Shown: piece by piece, positions 46,737-55,070 of the stretch | Position numbering within the stretch: position 1 is the stretch's first letter | How the letters are laid out: every line of letters begins with the position of its first letter | Source: an uncultured Alistipes sp. | GTDB lineage: Bacteria > Bacteroidota > Bacteroidia > Bacteroidales > Rikenellaceae | Assembly: GCA_900546065.1 (NCBI GenBank) | Contig: URBK01000005.1 | Location: 70,625-134,624 of the forward strand | Direction: 5' to 3' | DNA: 64,000 nucleotides | Notes under the pieces: generated by a model | What the model was told of the DNA's origin: nothing | What the model saw: only the letters and a program-made list of their open reading frames with translations | Database searches by the model: none | Translations under genes and position numbers: made by a program

Positions 46737-47522
46737 TTAGTCTGCATCCGATACGTATTGCTTGATGCAGCCGCGCTTCGACGAGCGGATGAACTGCACC
46801 AGCATATCGCGTTCGGCCGAGGGGGGCAGCTCTGCCTCGACACGGTCGCATCCCTCCATATAGTTCAGGTTGCTCTGGAAGAGTATGCGGCAGGCCTCAT
46901 GTACGGCCGTGATCTGCTCGGGTGTGAATCCGCGGCGCGAGAGTCCGATCTTGTTGATTCCGGCGTAGTAGTCCTTGTTCGATGTGGTGATGAATGGCGG
47001 TATGTCCTTCGTTACGCCCGACATGCCCTGCACCATGGCGTGGTCGCCTATGCGCACCCACTGGTGTACGGCCGTATGGCCGCCTATGACCACCCAGTTG
47101 CCTATATGTACCTCGCCGCCGAGCGATACGCGGTTGACGATGACGTTGTGGTCGCCAACAACACAGTCGTGCGCGATGTGTGCGTATGCCATTATGAGGT
47201 TGTACGAGCCGACGACGGTCTTGCCTTGCGAGGCGGTGCCGCGGCTGATGGTGACATATTCGCGGATCTCGTTATAGTCACCGATTTCGGCGGTGGAGAT
47301 CTCGCCCTTGAACTTCATGTCCTGCGGCGTGCATGCTATCGATGCGGCCATGTGGATTTTACATCCCTTGCCTATGCGGGCGCCGTCATATATTGCGGCC
47401 GAAGGCCCGATCCAGCAGTCGTCGCCTATGACTACGTCGCCTGCGATGTATGCGAAGGGTTCTATCGTGACGTTGTTCCCGATCTTGGCGTCGGGATGCA
47501 CGTATGCCAATTTGCTGATCAT
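46737..47522 (-). CDS. lpxA: UDP-N-acetylglucosamine O-acyltransferase LpxA
   Basis: 261 residues, first step of lipid A synthesis. A left-handed beta-helix of hexapeptide repeats (VHPDAKIGNNVTIEPFAYIAG and many more) holds the catalytic His in AHIAHDCVVGDHN. A C-terminal helical domain follows (RRGFTPEQITAVHEACRIL). It starts 6 bp after the lpxC/fabZ gene in the usual Bacteroidota arrangement. Confidence 0.97.
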   Translation of the reverse strand: MISKLAYVHPDAKIGNNVTIEPFAYIAGDVVIGDDCWIGPSAAIYDGARIGKGCKIHMAASIACTPQDMKFKGEISTAEIGDYNEIREYVTISRGTASQGKTVVGSYNLIMAYAHIAHDCVVGDHNVIVNRVSLGGEVHIGNWVVIGGHTAVHQWVRIGDHAMVQGMSGVTKDIPPFITTSNKDYYAGINKIGLSRRGFTPEQITAVHEACRILFQSNLNYMEGCDRVEAELPPSAERDMLVQFIRSSKRGCIKQYVSDAD

Positions 47523-47528
47523 GCTCTG

Positions 47529-48926
47529 CTATTCGGGTTTTTTGTTTCTCACAATCTGTGCCATAATGGTAGCCTCGCAGGCCAGAACGCCGCCTACGAA
47601 GACCTTGCCTACGACCGAGGCGATGCCGCGGCGCACGGGCTCGATGATGTGTGCCTCGATCTGCATCGTGTCGCCCGGAACGACCTTGTGCTTGAAACGC
47701 ACGTTGTCGATGCGCAGGAAGTATGTCGAGTACTCCTCGGGGTGCTCGACGCTCTTGAGGACGATGATACCGCTGGCCTGAGCCATGGCCTCGACGAGCA
47801 GCACGCCCGGCATGACGGGCTCGGTGGGGAAGTGGCCCGTGAACTGCGGTTCGTTGGCCGTGACGTTCTTGATGGCGCCGATGGAGCTGTTGTCCAGATA
47901 GAAGACCTTGTCCACCAGAAGGAAGGGATAGCGGTGGGGCAGCAGTTTGCGCACCTCGTTCACATCCAGCAGCGCGGGTTTGTCGGGACGGTAGCGGAAG
48001 GCGGGCTTCTCGCCGTCGCGGCGTATGGCATGTATGAGCTGCTTCATGAATTCGGTGTTGGCGTAGTGGCCCGGGCGCGAAGCCCACACGCGGCCCTTGA
48101 TGCGCATGCCGAGCAGGGCGAAGTCGCCGAGCAGGTCGAGCAGCTTGTGGCGAGCGAGCTCGTTGCTCGAGCGCAGCTGCAGGTTGTTCAGGTAACCGCC
48201 CGTGACGCGTATGTCGTCCTTGTGGAATATCTTCTTGAGGTGTTCCAGCTGCTCCTCCGAGACGGGGTTCTCGACAACGACGATCGAGTTGTCCAGATCG
48301 CCGCCCTTGATGAGGTTCATCTTGAGCAGCGGCTCCAGTTCGTGCAGGAAGACGAAGGTGCGGCAGGGGGCTATCTGCTGTGCGTAGTCGTTGAAGGGGT
48401 CCAGCGTGGCATACTGGTTGCCGATGACCTTCGAGTTGTAGTCTACGTGCACCGATACGGTGAACTCGTCATCGGGATATATGATTATAGCGACGCCCTT
48501 GTCGGGGATCGTATAGACCTGCTTCTCGGTCACCTCGTAATATTTGCGGTCGGCCTTCTGCTCGACCAGACCCACCTCGAGGATCTTCTGTGCATATTCG
48601 CGTGCCGAGCCGTCCATGATGGGCACCTCGGGGGCGTCGATGTCGATCATTGCGTTGTCGACACCCATCGTCCACAGGGCCGAGAGGATATGCTCTACGG
48701 TGCTGATACGTGCGGGACCCTTTTCTATCGTAGTTCCGCGCGAGGTGTCGGTGACATATTCGCACAGGGCGGGAACCGAAGGTGAATTTTCGAGATCTAT
48801 TCTACGAAATACTATTCCGCTGTTCTCCGGAGCGGGAAGGACGGTCATGTTGACCTTCACTCCGGTGTGTAGCCCTTTGCCAGAGAAAGAGATGGGTGAG
48901 GCGAGGGTCTGTTGTTTCGTTTGCAT
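47529..48926 (-). CDS. lpxC/fabZ: Bifunctional UDP-3-O-acyl-GlcNAc deacetylase LpxC and 3-hydroxyacyl-ACP dehydratase FabZ
   Basis: 465 residues. Residues 1 to about 305 are LpxC, the committed zinc deacetylase of lipid A synthesis. The zinc site includes the His of [11 protein letters not shown] and the [11 protein letters not shown]is-Asp pair. Residues about 320-465 are FabZ, a hot-dog dehydratase with [11 protein letters not shown] and the catalytic His/Glu in [20 protein letters not shown]. The fusion is typical of Bacteroidota and ties lipid A synthesis to fatty acid elongation. Confidence 0.97.
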   Translation of the reverse strand: MQTKQQTLASPISFSGKGLHTGVKVNMTVLPAPENSGIVFRRIDLENSPSVPALCEYVTDTSRGTTIEKGPARISTVEHILSALWTMGVDNAMIDIDAPEVPIMDGSAREYAQKILEVGLVEQKADRKYYEVTEKQVYTIPDKGVAIIIYPDDEFTVSVHVDYNSKVIGNQYATLDPFNDYAQQIAPCRTFVFLHELEPLLKMNLIKGGDLDNSIVVVENPVSEEQLEHLKKIFHKDDIRVTGGYLNNLQLRSSNELARHKLLDLLGDFALLGMRIKGRVWASRPGHYANTEFMKQLIHAIRRDGEKPAFRYRPDKPALLDVNEVRKLLPHRYPFLLVDKVFYLDNSSIGAIKNVTANEPQFTGHFPTEPVMPGVLLVEAMAQASGIIVLKSVEHPEEYSTYFLRIDNVRFKHKVVPGDTMQIEAHIIEPVRRGIASVVGKVFVGGVLACEATIMAQIVRNKKPE

Positions 48927-48977
48927 ATTTCGTTACGGTTTATTTGTAAGACAGTGTCTGCGTTTTATAATAATGTG

Positions 48978-48985
48978 CAAAGATA
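48978..48985 (-). promoter_or_regulatory. Promoter -7 box of lpxC/fabZ
   Basis: The minus strand reads TATCTTTG, 51 bp before the ATG. Confidence 0.65.
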
Positions 48986-49007
48986 TGAATATTTCGTAAA
49001 AAAATAG

Positions 49008-49015
49008 TATTTTTG
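49008..49015 (+). promoter_or_regulatory. Promoter -7 box of the TonB-like gene
   Basis: TATTTTTG, 28 bp before the ATG at 49044 and back to back with the lpxC promoter. Confidence 0.6.
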
Positions 49016-49043
49016 CCTGAGATTTAATTCTCTGTAAGCGAAT

Positions 49044-49883
49044 ATGGCAACAACCGAACCACAAGAGACCAACGGCGTGGAACAGAAGCCCGTGCGGCGC
49101 AGGCAGACGCACGGAGCGAGGTTGCATCTGCCTTTCGAGAACCGCCACAAGGATGCCGGCGAGTGGGCCTACGACCACCGCGTGGGACTGAGCGTCATGA
49201 TTATATGCTATCTGGTTCTGGGCATCGTTTTCGTGGGCTCGAAGATCATCCTTAACGACAAACCCCATCTGCAGGGCATATATATCGACCTTCAGGATCT
49301 GGAGACGCTGGCCGAGGAGAAGGAGCGTCTCGAACGCGAGGTCGAGATGAAGCAGTTGCAGGCGAATATGGACTGGTCGTCGGTCCGCAACCTCACATCG
49401 AACGAGGCTCTGCTGAACGAGAACCTGAAGGACGACCGCGGCACCCGGACGGAGGCGCTGAACGCGTCGGCGCGCGAGATAGCCGAGGGTATGGAGTCCA
49501 ACCGCGCCGCCTACGAGGCGGGTTTGGCCGAGGCGGAGGCCATCCTCGACAAGGGCCGCGCCAAGAGCGAGGATAAGACCACCGAGGGGCAGGATTCCAA
49601 ATTCAAGGGCAACGTGACGGTGAGCTTCGTGTTGAAGGATCCCGCGCGTACGAAACGCCATCTTGTCGTTCCGGCCTACCGTTGTGAGGGTGGCGGCGAG
49701 GTCGTCGTGGCCATAACGGTCAACCGTGGCGGCGAGGTGACGGCGGCGAAGGTTGTCTCGGGCGGCGATGAGAGCATGCGCGAGGCTGCTTTGGATGCGG
49801 CTTGGAAGTCTCTTTTCAATATCGACATGTCGGCTCCCGAACGACATAACGGGACGATAACCTATCTGTTTATTCCACAATAA
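49044..49883 (+). CDS. TonB-like energy transducer protein
   Basis: 279 residues. A basic cytoplasmic N-terminus of about 45 residues is followed by one membrane helix (GLSVMIICYLVLGIVFVGS). A charged coiled-coil segment (about 85-180) comes next, and a C-terminal TonB-type domain (GGEVVVAITVNRGGEVTAAKVVSGG...AALDAAWKSLFNI) ends it. The usual Pro-rich spacer is replaced by the coiled coil. It likely delivers proton-motive energy to outer membrane receptors such as SusC, or acts in a related envelope complex. Divergent from lpxC/fabZ. Confidence 0.82.
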   Translation: MATTEPQETNGVEQKPVRRRQTHGARLHLPFENRHKDAGEWAYDHRVGLSVMIICYLVLGIVFVGSKIILNDKPHLQGIYIDLQDLETLAEEKERLEREVEMKQLQANMDWSSVRNLTSNEALLNENLKDDRGTRTEALNASAREIAEGMESNRAAYEAGLAEAEAILDKGRAKSEDKTTEGQDSKFKGNVTVSFVLKDPARTKRHLVVPAYRCEGGGEVVVAITVNRGGEVTAAKVVSGGDESMREAALDAAWKSLFNIDMSAPERHNGTITYLFIPQ

Positions 49884-49894
49884 TCACACACACG

Positions 49895-50311
49895 ATGTAC
49901 ACGGCGCTGCTTGGCATAATCGTATGGATATCCTGTTGTCTGCCGTCGGGAGCAGATCTCTGCGACCGGCAACCGGATCACGGCAGCGTGTGCGTCGAAC
50001 AGCTCTTGTCTGCGGAGTGTGACGACAAGTCCTCTGCGGAGGATACGACGGAGCTTACGGCCTCGGCCGTGGCGATCAACTGCGAGATGCGGCTGCCCGT
50101 ACCGGTCCGCAGTGTTGCGCGCGGTGCCGAGAGTGCCGCCTTCTCACATGCGGCGGCGCGGTGGCTTCGCCAGAGCGTGCGTATGATTCCATGTGATGCC
50201 TCGCACGGCAGCGTGACGGGGCGTGTTACCCGATTATTCGAATTCAATCTCTATCGTTCGACGCTGCGGGCGGACTTTTTCCTCCACTCGCTGTGCCGAT
50301 TGCGGATTTAG
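49895..50311 (+). CDS. Small putative secreted protein
   Basis: 138 residues starting 11 bp after the TonB-like gene. The first 20 residues look like a signal peptide (LLGIIVWISCCLPSGA), with four or more further Cys. No domain recognised. The tail RVTRLFEFNLYRSTLRADFFLHSL is aromatic. Spacing and signal-like start argue for a real gene, while high Arg/Ala content leaves doubt. Confidence 0.5.
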   Translation: MYTALLGIIVWISCCLPSGADLCDRQPDHGSVCVEQLLSAECDDKSSAEDTTELTASAVAINCEMRLPVPVRSVARGAESAAFSHAAARWLRQSVRMIPCDASHGSVTGRVTRLFEFNLYRSTLRADFFLHSLCRLRI

Positions 50312-50430
50312 CGGCGGCAGTGCCCGCACCGCTCCTCCGGCCGGCAGGTGCGCGGGTCGGCGGTGTCGCGGACGGTGTCCGCGGCCGCATGCGTGTCGGA
50401 ATCCGTTTAACCTGTAAAAAAGATTGAATC

Positions 50431-50931
50431 ATGTCGAATAACAGAGATATTTACGAGGCGCTGTATGCCTCGTCGGACGGTGTCGTGGTACGCCGTCACA
50501 AGTCGGCAGCCGTGCCTGCCGCAATGTTCATTATCGGAGCAGCGCTCGTGGTGGCAAGTTATGCGGCCGCGTCGCTGCTGCCGGAAGGAGTACTTTCAGC
50601 CTTGGGGTTTGTCGGCGGGGTGTTGATCTTCGTGGGCGGAATCATGGCTTTGGCCCGTGTCTACGGTTCGGGGCATCCGTTTCATACTGCGGAGGGGCGT
50701 TTCCTCAAGGTCGAGGAGCTGCACTTCGCCAAGGATAAGTCGTCGGAAGTGGCACGGTTGGTGCGCGAGGGCAACTTCGATGCCCTGCGCTCATTGAGCC
50801 ATGACGGCGTGTCGGCCGTTACGGTTACGCTCTTCTCGTCGCCGTCGGGGGCATTCCGTGCGGGACAGGCCTTCGAGTATATGGATCTCGAGATGCGCCC
50901 GATAACCGACCTCAAGATCGTGCAGGCATAA
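50431..50931 (+). CDS. Hypothetical membrane protein, two helices
   Basis: 166 residues. Two adjacent membrane helices lie at about 28-50 (AMFIIGAALVVASYAAASLL) and 55-76, with a short N-terminus and a soluble C-terminal domain of about 85 residues (KVEELHFAKDKSSEVARLV...SAVTVTLFSSPSGAF). Not recognised. It lies between the TonB-like unit and the antiporter on the same strand with 119 and 163 bp gaps, so it may be its own unit. Confidence 0.75.
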   Translation: MSNNRDIYEALYASSDGVVVRRHKSAAVPAAMFIIGAALVVASYAAASLLPEGVLSALGFVGGVLIFVGGIMALARVYGSGHPFHTAEGRFLKVEELHFAKDKSSEVARLVREGNFDALRSLSHDGVSAVTVTLFSSPSGAFRAGQAFEYMDLEMRPITDLKIVQA

Positions 50932-51094
50932 GCGTGCCGTGAGTTTCGGAACATGTGCTCGTCGGGGACGTGATCCGAAATATAAATGTATCATGGATGG
51001 AGTTGCCCTGCCGTCGGGCGGAGGCGCGGCGGCGGGGCGGCATCCGTGTCCCGGGAGATGAATGATTTGATAACGAGATAATTTAGAGAGTAAG

Positions 51095-52594
51095 ATGTTT
51101 AACATGACGGAGAATATATTGCTCGTATGGGCGCTGCTGCTCTACGTGGCGGTGATAGCCGGAAAGGTGGCCTATCGTTTCGGGGCGCCGGCCCTGTTGC
51201 TGTTCCTCGGCGTGGGTATGATGTTCGGGTTGCACTTCATCAAGTTCGAATCGTTCGAACTGACGCAGTTCATAGGTATGATCGCCCTCTGTATAATCCT
51301 GTTTTCGGGAGGTATGGATACCAAGTTCTCGGAGATACGCCCCATTCTGGCTCCGGGTATCGTGCTGGCGACGCTGGGTGTGGTGATCACGGCAGCGGTA
51401 ACGGGTGTATTCATATATTTCTTCTCGTCGTGGGTTGGGTTGGCCATGTCGCTGCCTGTGTCGTTGCTTCTGGCGTCGACGATGGCCTCGACCGACTCGG
51501 CATCGGTATTCTCGATCCTGCGTACCAAGAAACAGGGCCTGAAGGAGAATCTGCGGCCGCTGTTGGAGCTTGAGAGCGGTAGTAACGACCCGATGGCATA
51601 CATGCTGACCATACTGCTGGTGACGGTCGCCACATCGGCCGGCGGCGACGTGAATCTGGGACAGAGTATTCTGAAGTTTGTCGTGCAGATGGTCGTGGGC
51701 GCACTGCTCGGATACGGTATCGGACGTCTGGCGGTCTTTACGATAAACCGCATTGACATCAAGAACAACATATCGCTCTATTCGGTGCTGCTGTTGGCGT
51801 CGGTATTCTTCTCGTTCTCGTTCACCTCGCTGCTCTGGGGCAACGGCTATCTGGCCGTATATATTACGGGTCTCGTTGTCGGTAACTACAAGATCGCCCA
51901 CCGAGGCAATCTTACGACCTTCATGGACGGATTCACGTGGCTGGCGCAGATCGTCATGTTCATCACCATAGGATTGCTGGTCAACTCCGATGAGCTGATG
52001 CATCCCGAGGTGTTGATCCTCGGCGGGGCTGTGGCTCTCTTCCTGATGTTCGTGGCGCGTCCGCTGGCGGTGTTCTTGGGTCTGCTGCCGTTCCGCAATT
52101 TCAGCCGTCGGGCGCGGATCTTTGTTTCGTGGGTGGGCCTGCGCGGCGCCGTGCCCATAATCTTCGCGACATATCCCATTGTCGCGGGTGTCGAAAACGG
52201 ACGTCTGATCTTCAACGTCGTATTCATGGTTACGCTCATCTCGCTGCTTGTGCAGGGTACTACGGTGAGCGGCATGGCCAACCTTCTGGGTCTGGCGTTC
52301 GAGGAGAAGGAGCCTCTGTTCAAGATGGGTATTCCCGACAGCATAAAGAGCAACTTCACCGAGATCGAGGTTACGGCCTCGGCCCTCGAGGGTGGCTCGA
52401 CGCTGCGTGATATCGAACTTCCGGACAATACGCTTGTGGTGATGATATGCCGCCACGGCGAATATTTCGTGCCGCGCGGAAATACCTCGCTCGAGGTCGG
52501 GGACAAACTTCTCGTCGTGTCGGATCTCGGCGACAAGGAGCTGCAGAAGGTCTACGATACGCTCGGCATTAAGGATGTGGTGAAACTACAGTGA
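51095..52594 (+). CDS. Potassium/proton antiporter (NhaP2/CvrA type)
   Basis: 499 residues. About 12 membrane helices of the CPA1 Na+/H+ exchanger fold include the ion-site region LLLASTMASTDSASVFSIL and ESGSNDPMAYML, with the conserved Asp. The C-terminal TrkA-C-like domain (ITVTASALEGGSTLRDIELP...LEVGDKLLVVSD) senses ligand in the cytoplasm. It exports K+ (or Na+) in exchange for protons in pH and osmotic balance. Confidence 0.92.
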   Translation: MFNMTENILLVWALLLYVAVIAGKVAYRFGAPALLLFLGVGMMFGLHFIKFESFELTQFIGMIALCIILFSGGMDTKFSEIRPILAPGIVLATLGVVITAAVTGVFIYFFSSWVGLAMSLPVSLLLASTMASTDSASVFSILRTKKQGLKENLRPLLELESGSNDPMAYMLTILLVTVATSAGGDVNLGQSILKFVVQMVVGALLGYGIGRLAVFTINRIDIKNNISLYSVLLLASVFFSFSFTSLLWGNGYLAVYITGLVVGNYKIAHRGNLTTFMDGFTWLAQIVMFITIGLLVNSDELMHPEVLILGGAVALFLMFVARPLAVFLGLLPFRNFSRRARIFVSWVGLRGAVPIIFATYPIVAGVENGRLIFNVVFMVTLISLLVQGTTVSGMANLLGLAFEEKEPLFKMGIPDSIKSNFTEIEVTASALEGGSTLRDIELPDNTLVVMICRHGEYFVPRGNTSLEVGDKLLVVSDLGDKELQKVYDTLGIKDVVKLQ

Positions 52595-52625
52595 ATTTTG
52601 TTGTAAGGTTCAAAACATAAGTGCG

Positions 52626-52656
52626 CGGCGCGGAGGGTTACCCTCCGCGCCGTATT
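52626..52656. terminator. Bidirectional terminator between antiporter and YgbA gene
   Basis: A perfect 12-bp GC-rich stem around a 3-base TTA loop (centre 52639) between convergent genes. Confidence 0.85.
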
Positions 52657-52678
52657 GTTATGCCGAGTGTTATGGATG

Positions 52679-52972
52679 CTATCTTGAGAGATAGTGCCGC
52701 AGGGTGATAAGCGGGTGGTATATGATCATCCGGGGGCCGCACCAACGCATGACCTGACGCATTAGCTGGCGTTTGTCCTTGGCATAGCAGTGGACGGGAC
52801 AGCGGCGGCATGCGCTCTTATGCTCCCCGAAACGGCACAAGTCGAGCCTGCGGCGGGCGTATGCCAGAAGTTCGGCATACTCTGGCGGCAGTTGCTCCGC
52901 GTGCAGTTTGCGGCGGCAGTAGAGGCGTATCATCACCTCGATTATCTCCTTCTCCTTCTCGATGCGTGTCAT
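52679..52972 (-). CDS. Nitrous-oxide-stimulated promoter family (YgbA-like) protein
   Basis: 97 residues. MTRIEKEKEIIEVMIRLYCRRKH-type start and the Cys motif LCRFGEHKSACRRCPVHCYAKDKR match the YgbA_NO family, which is induced by nitric oxide in other bacteria. The four Cys could bind a metal or an iron-sulfur centre. It begins 18 bp after the HD-domain gene's stop, so the two form one unit. Confidence 0.88.
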   Translation of the reverse strand: MTRIEKEKEIIEVMIRLYCRRKLHAEQLPPEYAELLAYARRRLDLCRFGEHKSACRRCPVHCYAKDKRQLMRQVMRWCGPRMIIYHPLITLRHYLSR

Positions 52973-52990
52973 GTGTCCGATGCGTATTGT

Positions 52991-53632
52991 TTATTTGTTG
53001 GCGGTCTCCTCGTCATATATCTTTTCGAACAGTGCGCGAAGGCGTTGCGTGTCGGCTATAAGCTGCCGCAGCCGCGCGAGCGGCCCGGCATTGGGCGACT
53101 CCTCGAGCCACAGACGCAGGTATCCCCCGTGGCCGTACTTCTGACGCAGATGCTCTTCGCAACGCTGCCATTGGGCCTCGCGATCGAGCTGCGGCGAGTG
53201 GGCGAGGCCGTATTGCACCGTGCGGCGGATGATGGTCTCGGGGTCGATGGCGCGGTCGGCTTCGGCGACTATGCGTCCGTATATCGAGCGCGGAGGCCGT
53301 GAGGCCGAAGCGCGGTGATCCTCCGCGGCGCAGGCTATCGTCTCGATCTGCTCCCCGGTAAACCAGCGTCGCAGGTTGTGGTCGGCGCGTATGATCCGAG
53401 CCGACTCCTCATGGTGATGTTCGCGTCCTGAGGCGAGTCCCGTATCGTGATACGCTGCGGCCGTATATGCCGTCTCGATATCCTCGCCCATACGCTCCGC
53501 AAGCTCCGTAGCCCGTGCCATGACCTGAAGGACGTGGTCGCGGCCGTGGGCCCGATCGAAGGTGTCGTAACGGGGAAGGATTCGGGTCTCGATGTAGAGA
53601 CGCAGATCGTCGCGTATGGTCTTATGGCTCAT
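52991..53632 (-). CDS. HD-domain phosphohydrolase
   Basis: 213 residues from ATG 53632; the in-frame ATG at 53674 lies inside the promoter box and is rejected. The metal motif is complete: AHGRDHVLQVM (H), YHDTGLASGREHHHEESARI (HD, then H) and a final Asp in AEADRAIDPE. It resembles small HD hydrolases that act on nucleotides or phosphate esters. Substrate unknown. It is followed by the YgbA-like gene. Confidence 0.85.
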   Translation of the reverse strand: MSHKTIRDDLRLYIETRILPRYDTFDRAHGRDHVLQVMARATELAERMGEDIETAYTAAAYHDTGLASGREHHHEESARIIRADHNLRRWFTGEQIETIACAAEDHRASASRPPRSIYGRIVAEADRAIDPETIIRRTVQYGLAHSPQLDREAQWQRCEEHLRQKYGHGGYLRLWLEESPNAGPLARLRQLIADTQRLRALFEKIYDEETANK

Positions 53633-53671
53633 AGACTGCTCGATTTCGTGCCGCCTTGCGCGGCGGTGGCG

Positions 53672-53679
53672 CAAAGGTA
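53672..53679 (-). promoter_or_regulatory. Promoter -7 box of the HD gene
   Basis: The minus strand reads TACCTTTG, 39 bp before the chosen ATG at 53632. Confidence 0.6.
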
Positions 53680-53768
53680 ACGATTATTTGCTTCGGGTGA
53701 TAAACGAATCACCGCTTTCGGAGGGAAGGCGGTGATTGCGGGTATATCATTATGCAGAGGTTTAGGCA

Positions 53769-53894
53769 TAAAAAAAGACAACACTCTTTCGTTACGCAGG
53801 ATTTGGTCGGGATCCTCGGGGATCGAGCCTTATCGCGGACGTCCGTGAAAGAACGTTGTACTTGATACGTTTATTTACTACTCCTCTTTAAGGA
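53769..53894 (-). ncRNA. Candidate small structured RNA with own promoter and terminator
   Basis: The unit starts below a TATCTTTG -7 box (53900-53907 read on the minus strand), runs about 125 bases without a usable ORF, and ends in a U7 run (53770-53776). Its closing stem is ACAAC/GTTGT plus TCTTTC/GAAAGA with a 2x2 internal loop (53778-53790 with 53847-53859). Inside are smaller hairpins including CGGA/TCCG and GATCC/GGATC. It does not show the SRP RNA loop, and 6S-like identity could not be confirmed. Class unknown. Confidence 0.55.
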
Positions 53895-53899
53895 CACTG

Positions 53900-53907
53900 C
53901 AAAGATA
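53900..53907 (-). promoter_or_regulatory. Promoter -7 box of the candidate small RNA
   Basis: TATCTTTG on the minus strand; no good TTTG at -33. Confidence 0.55.
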
Positions 53908-53960
53908 GGGCCGCAGTGTTGCGATTTTATTACGCCGCGGTGACAAAAGGGTGAAACAAT

Positions 53961-53994
53961 ACAAAAGCGGCCGCTCGGAACAGAGCGGCCGCTT
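53961..53994 (-). terminator. Terminator of the kor operon
   Basis: A perfect 12-bp GC-rich stem (53965-53976 with 53983-53994), 6-base loop, then TTTTG on the minus strand. Confidence 0.92.
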
Positions 53995-54026
53995 GGTATC
54001 GGTTTTATGCAATCCGGATGTCAAGA

Positions 54027-55055
54027 TTATATTGTCCACGTCTCGCCCGAGCGCAACAGATCATCTACGCAGTGGATCTTCGACGAGGCCTTCACCTGCT
54101 CGACCTGCTCGGCAACCTTCACGTCGTAGACATTGTCGTCCGCCACGTCGCGGATGACGCCGACGGCGACGGGGTAGTCGGGATACTTCATGGCCGCAAG
54201 CATCGAGTGGAGCGTGGTGTCGGCCGTGTGGGCGTCGTGCGTGAGCACGTCGTCGATGGTATATCCGTCCTCGCCGACGGTTACGACCTTCAGGCGCATG
54301 TTCTCGAATACGAGACCCTTGCGCTTGTCGGCCCCGAAGAGCATCTTCTCACCGTGGCGCAGCGTGATGGTGCGCTCGGCGCGCGTAGCCTTGTCACCGG
54401 CAAAGTCGGCGTGGGTCTTGTCGTTGAAGATGACGCAGTTGACCAGAGCCTCTACGACGGCCATACCTTTGTGTTTGGCCGCAGCAACAAGGCAATCCTT
54501 CGTCAGCGCGACCTCCATGTCGATGGTGCGGGCGAAGAAGGTTCCCTTGGCGCCTATGACCAGCTCGCCCGGGTTGAAGGGCTTCTCGACGGTGCCGTAG
54601 GGCGACGTCTTGGTTATCTTTCCCAGCTTGGTGGTTGGCGAGTACTGACCCTTTGTCAGACCGTAGATCTCGTTGTTGAAGAGTATGACGTTAAGGTCGA
54701 TGTTGCGGCGTATGGCGTGGATGAAGTGGTTGCCGCCGATGGCCAGCGAGTCGCCGTCACCGGTGCATACCCAGACGCAGAGACCCGGGTTGGCAACCTT
54801 GATTCCCGTGGCTACGGCGCTGGCACGGCCGTGGATCGTATGGAAACCGAAGGTCTTCATGTAGTATATGAAACGCGACGAGCAGCCGATGCCCGATACG
54901 AATGTGAAGCGGTTGTGCGGTACGTCCAGAGCGTCCGCCACCTCGGGCATGGCGCGCTGTACGGCGTTGAGGATGGCGTGGTCACCGCAGCCCGGACACC
55001 ATTTTACCATTTGGTCGCTCTTGAAGTCGGCCGGAGTATATTTGTAGTCTGCCAT
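54027..55055 (-). CDS. korB: 2-oxoacid:ferredoxin oxidoreductase, beta subunit
   Basis: 342 residues, probably 2-oxoglutarate:ferredoxin oxidoreductase. It binds TPP and an iron-sulfur cluster: WCPGCGDHAIL, SGIGCSSRF, HGRASAVATGIK, then the TPP motif GDGDSLAIGGNHFIHA...NNEIYGLTKGQ. With KorA it oxidatively decarboxylates a 2-oxoacid to the acyl-CoA and reduces ferredoxin, part of anaerobic central carbon flow. It starts 15 bp after korA. Confidence 0.94.
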   Translation of the reverse strand: MADYKYTPADFKSDQMVKWCPGCGDHAILNAVQRAMPEVADALDVPHNRFTFVSGIGCSSRFIYYMKTFGFHTIHGRASAVATGIKVANPGLCVWVCTGDGDSLAIGGNHFIHAIRRNIDLNVILFNNEIYGLTKGQYSPTTKLGKITKTSPYGTVEKPFNPGELVIGAKGTFFARTIDMEVALTKDCLVAAAKHKGMAVVEALVNCVIFNDKTHADFAGDKATRAERTITLRHGEKMLFGADKRKGLVFENMRLKVVTVGEDGYTIDDVLTHDAHTADTTLHSMLAAMKYPDYPVAVGVIRDVADDNVYDVKVAEQVEQVKASSKIHCVDDLLRSGETWTI

Positions 55056-55070
55056 GATATTATCTGTCGC

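Noticed and set aside
46683..48785. A 700-codon open frame on + opposite lpxA and lpxC/fabZ
   Set aside because: Same reason: it crosses the terminator and mirrors well-identified genes.
53769..53894. The candidate small RNA as the SRP (4.5S) RNA
   Set aside because: The conserved apical loop motif with GGAAG and paired AGCAG-type sequence is absent.
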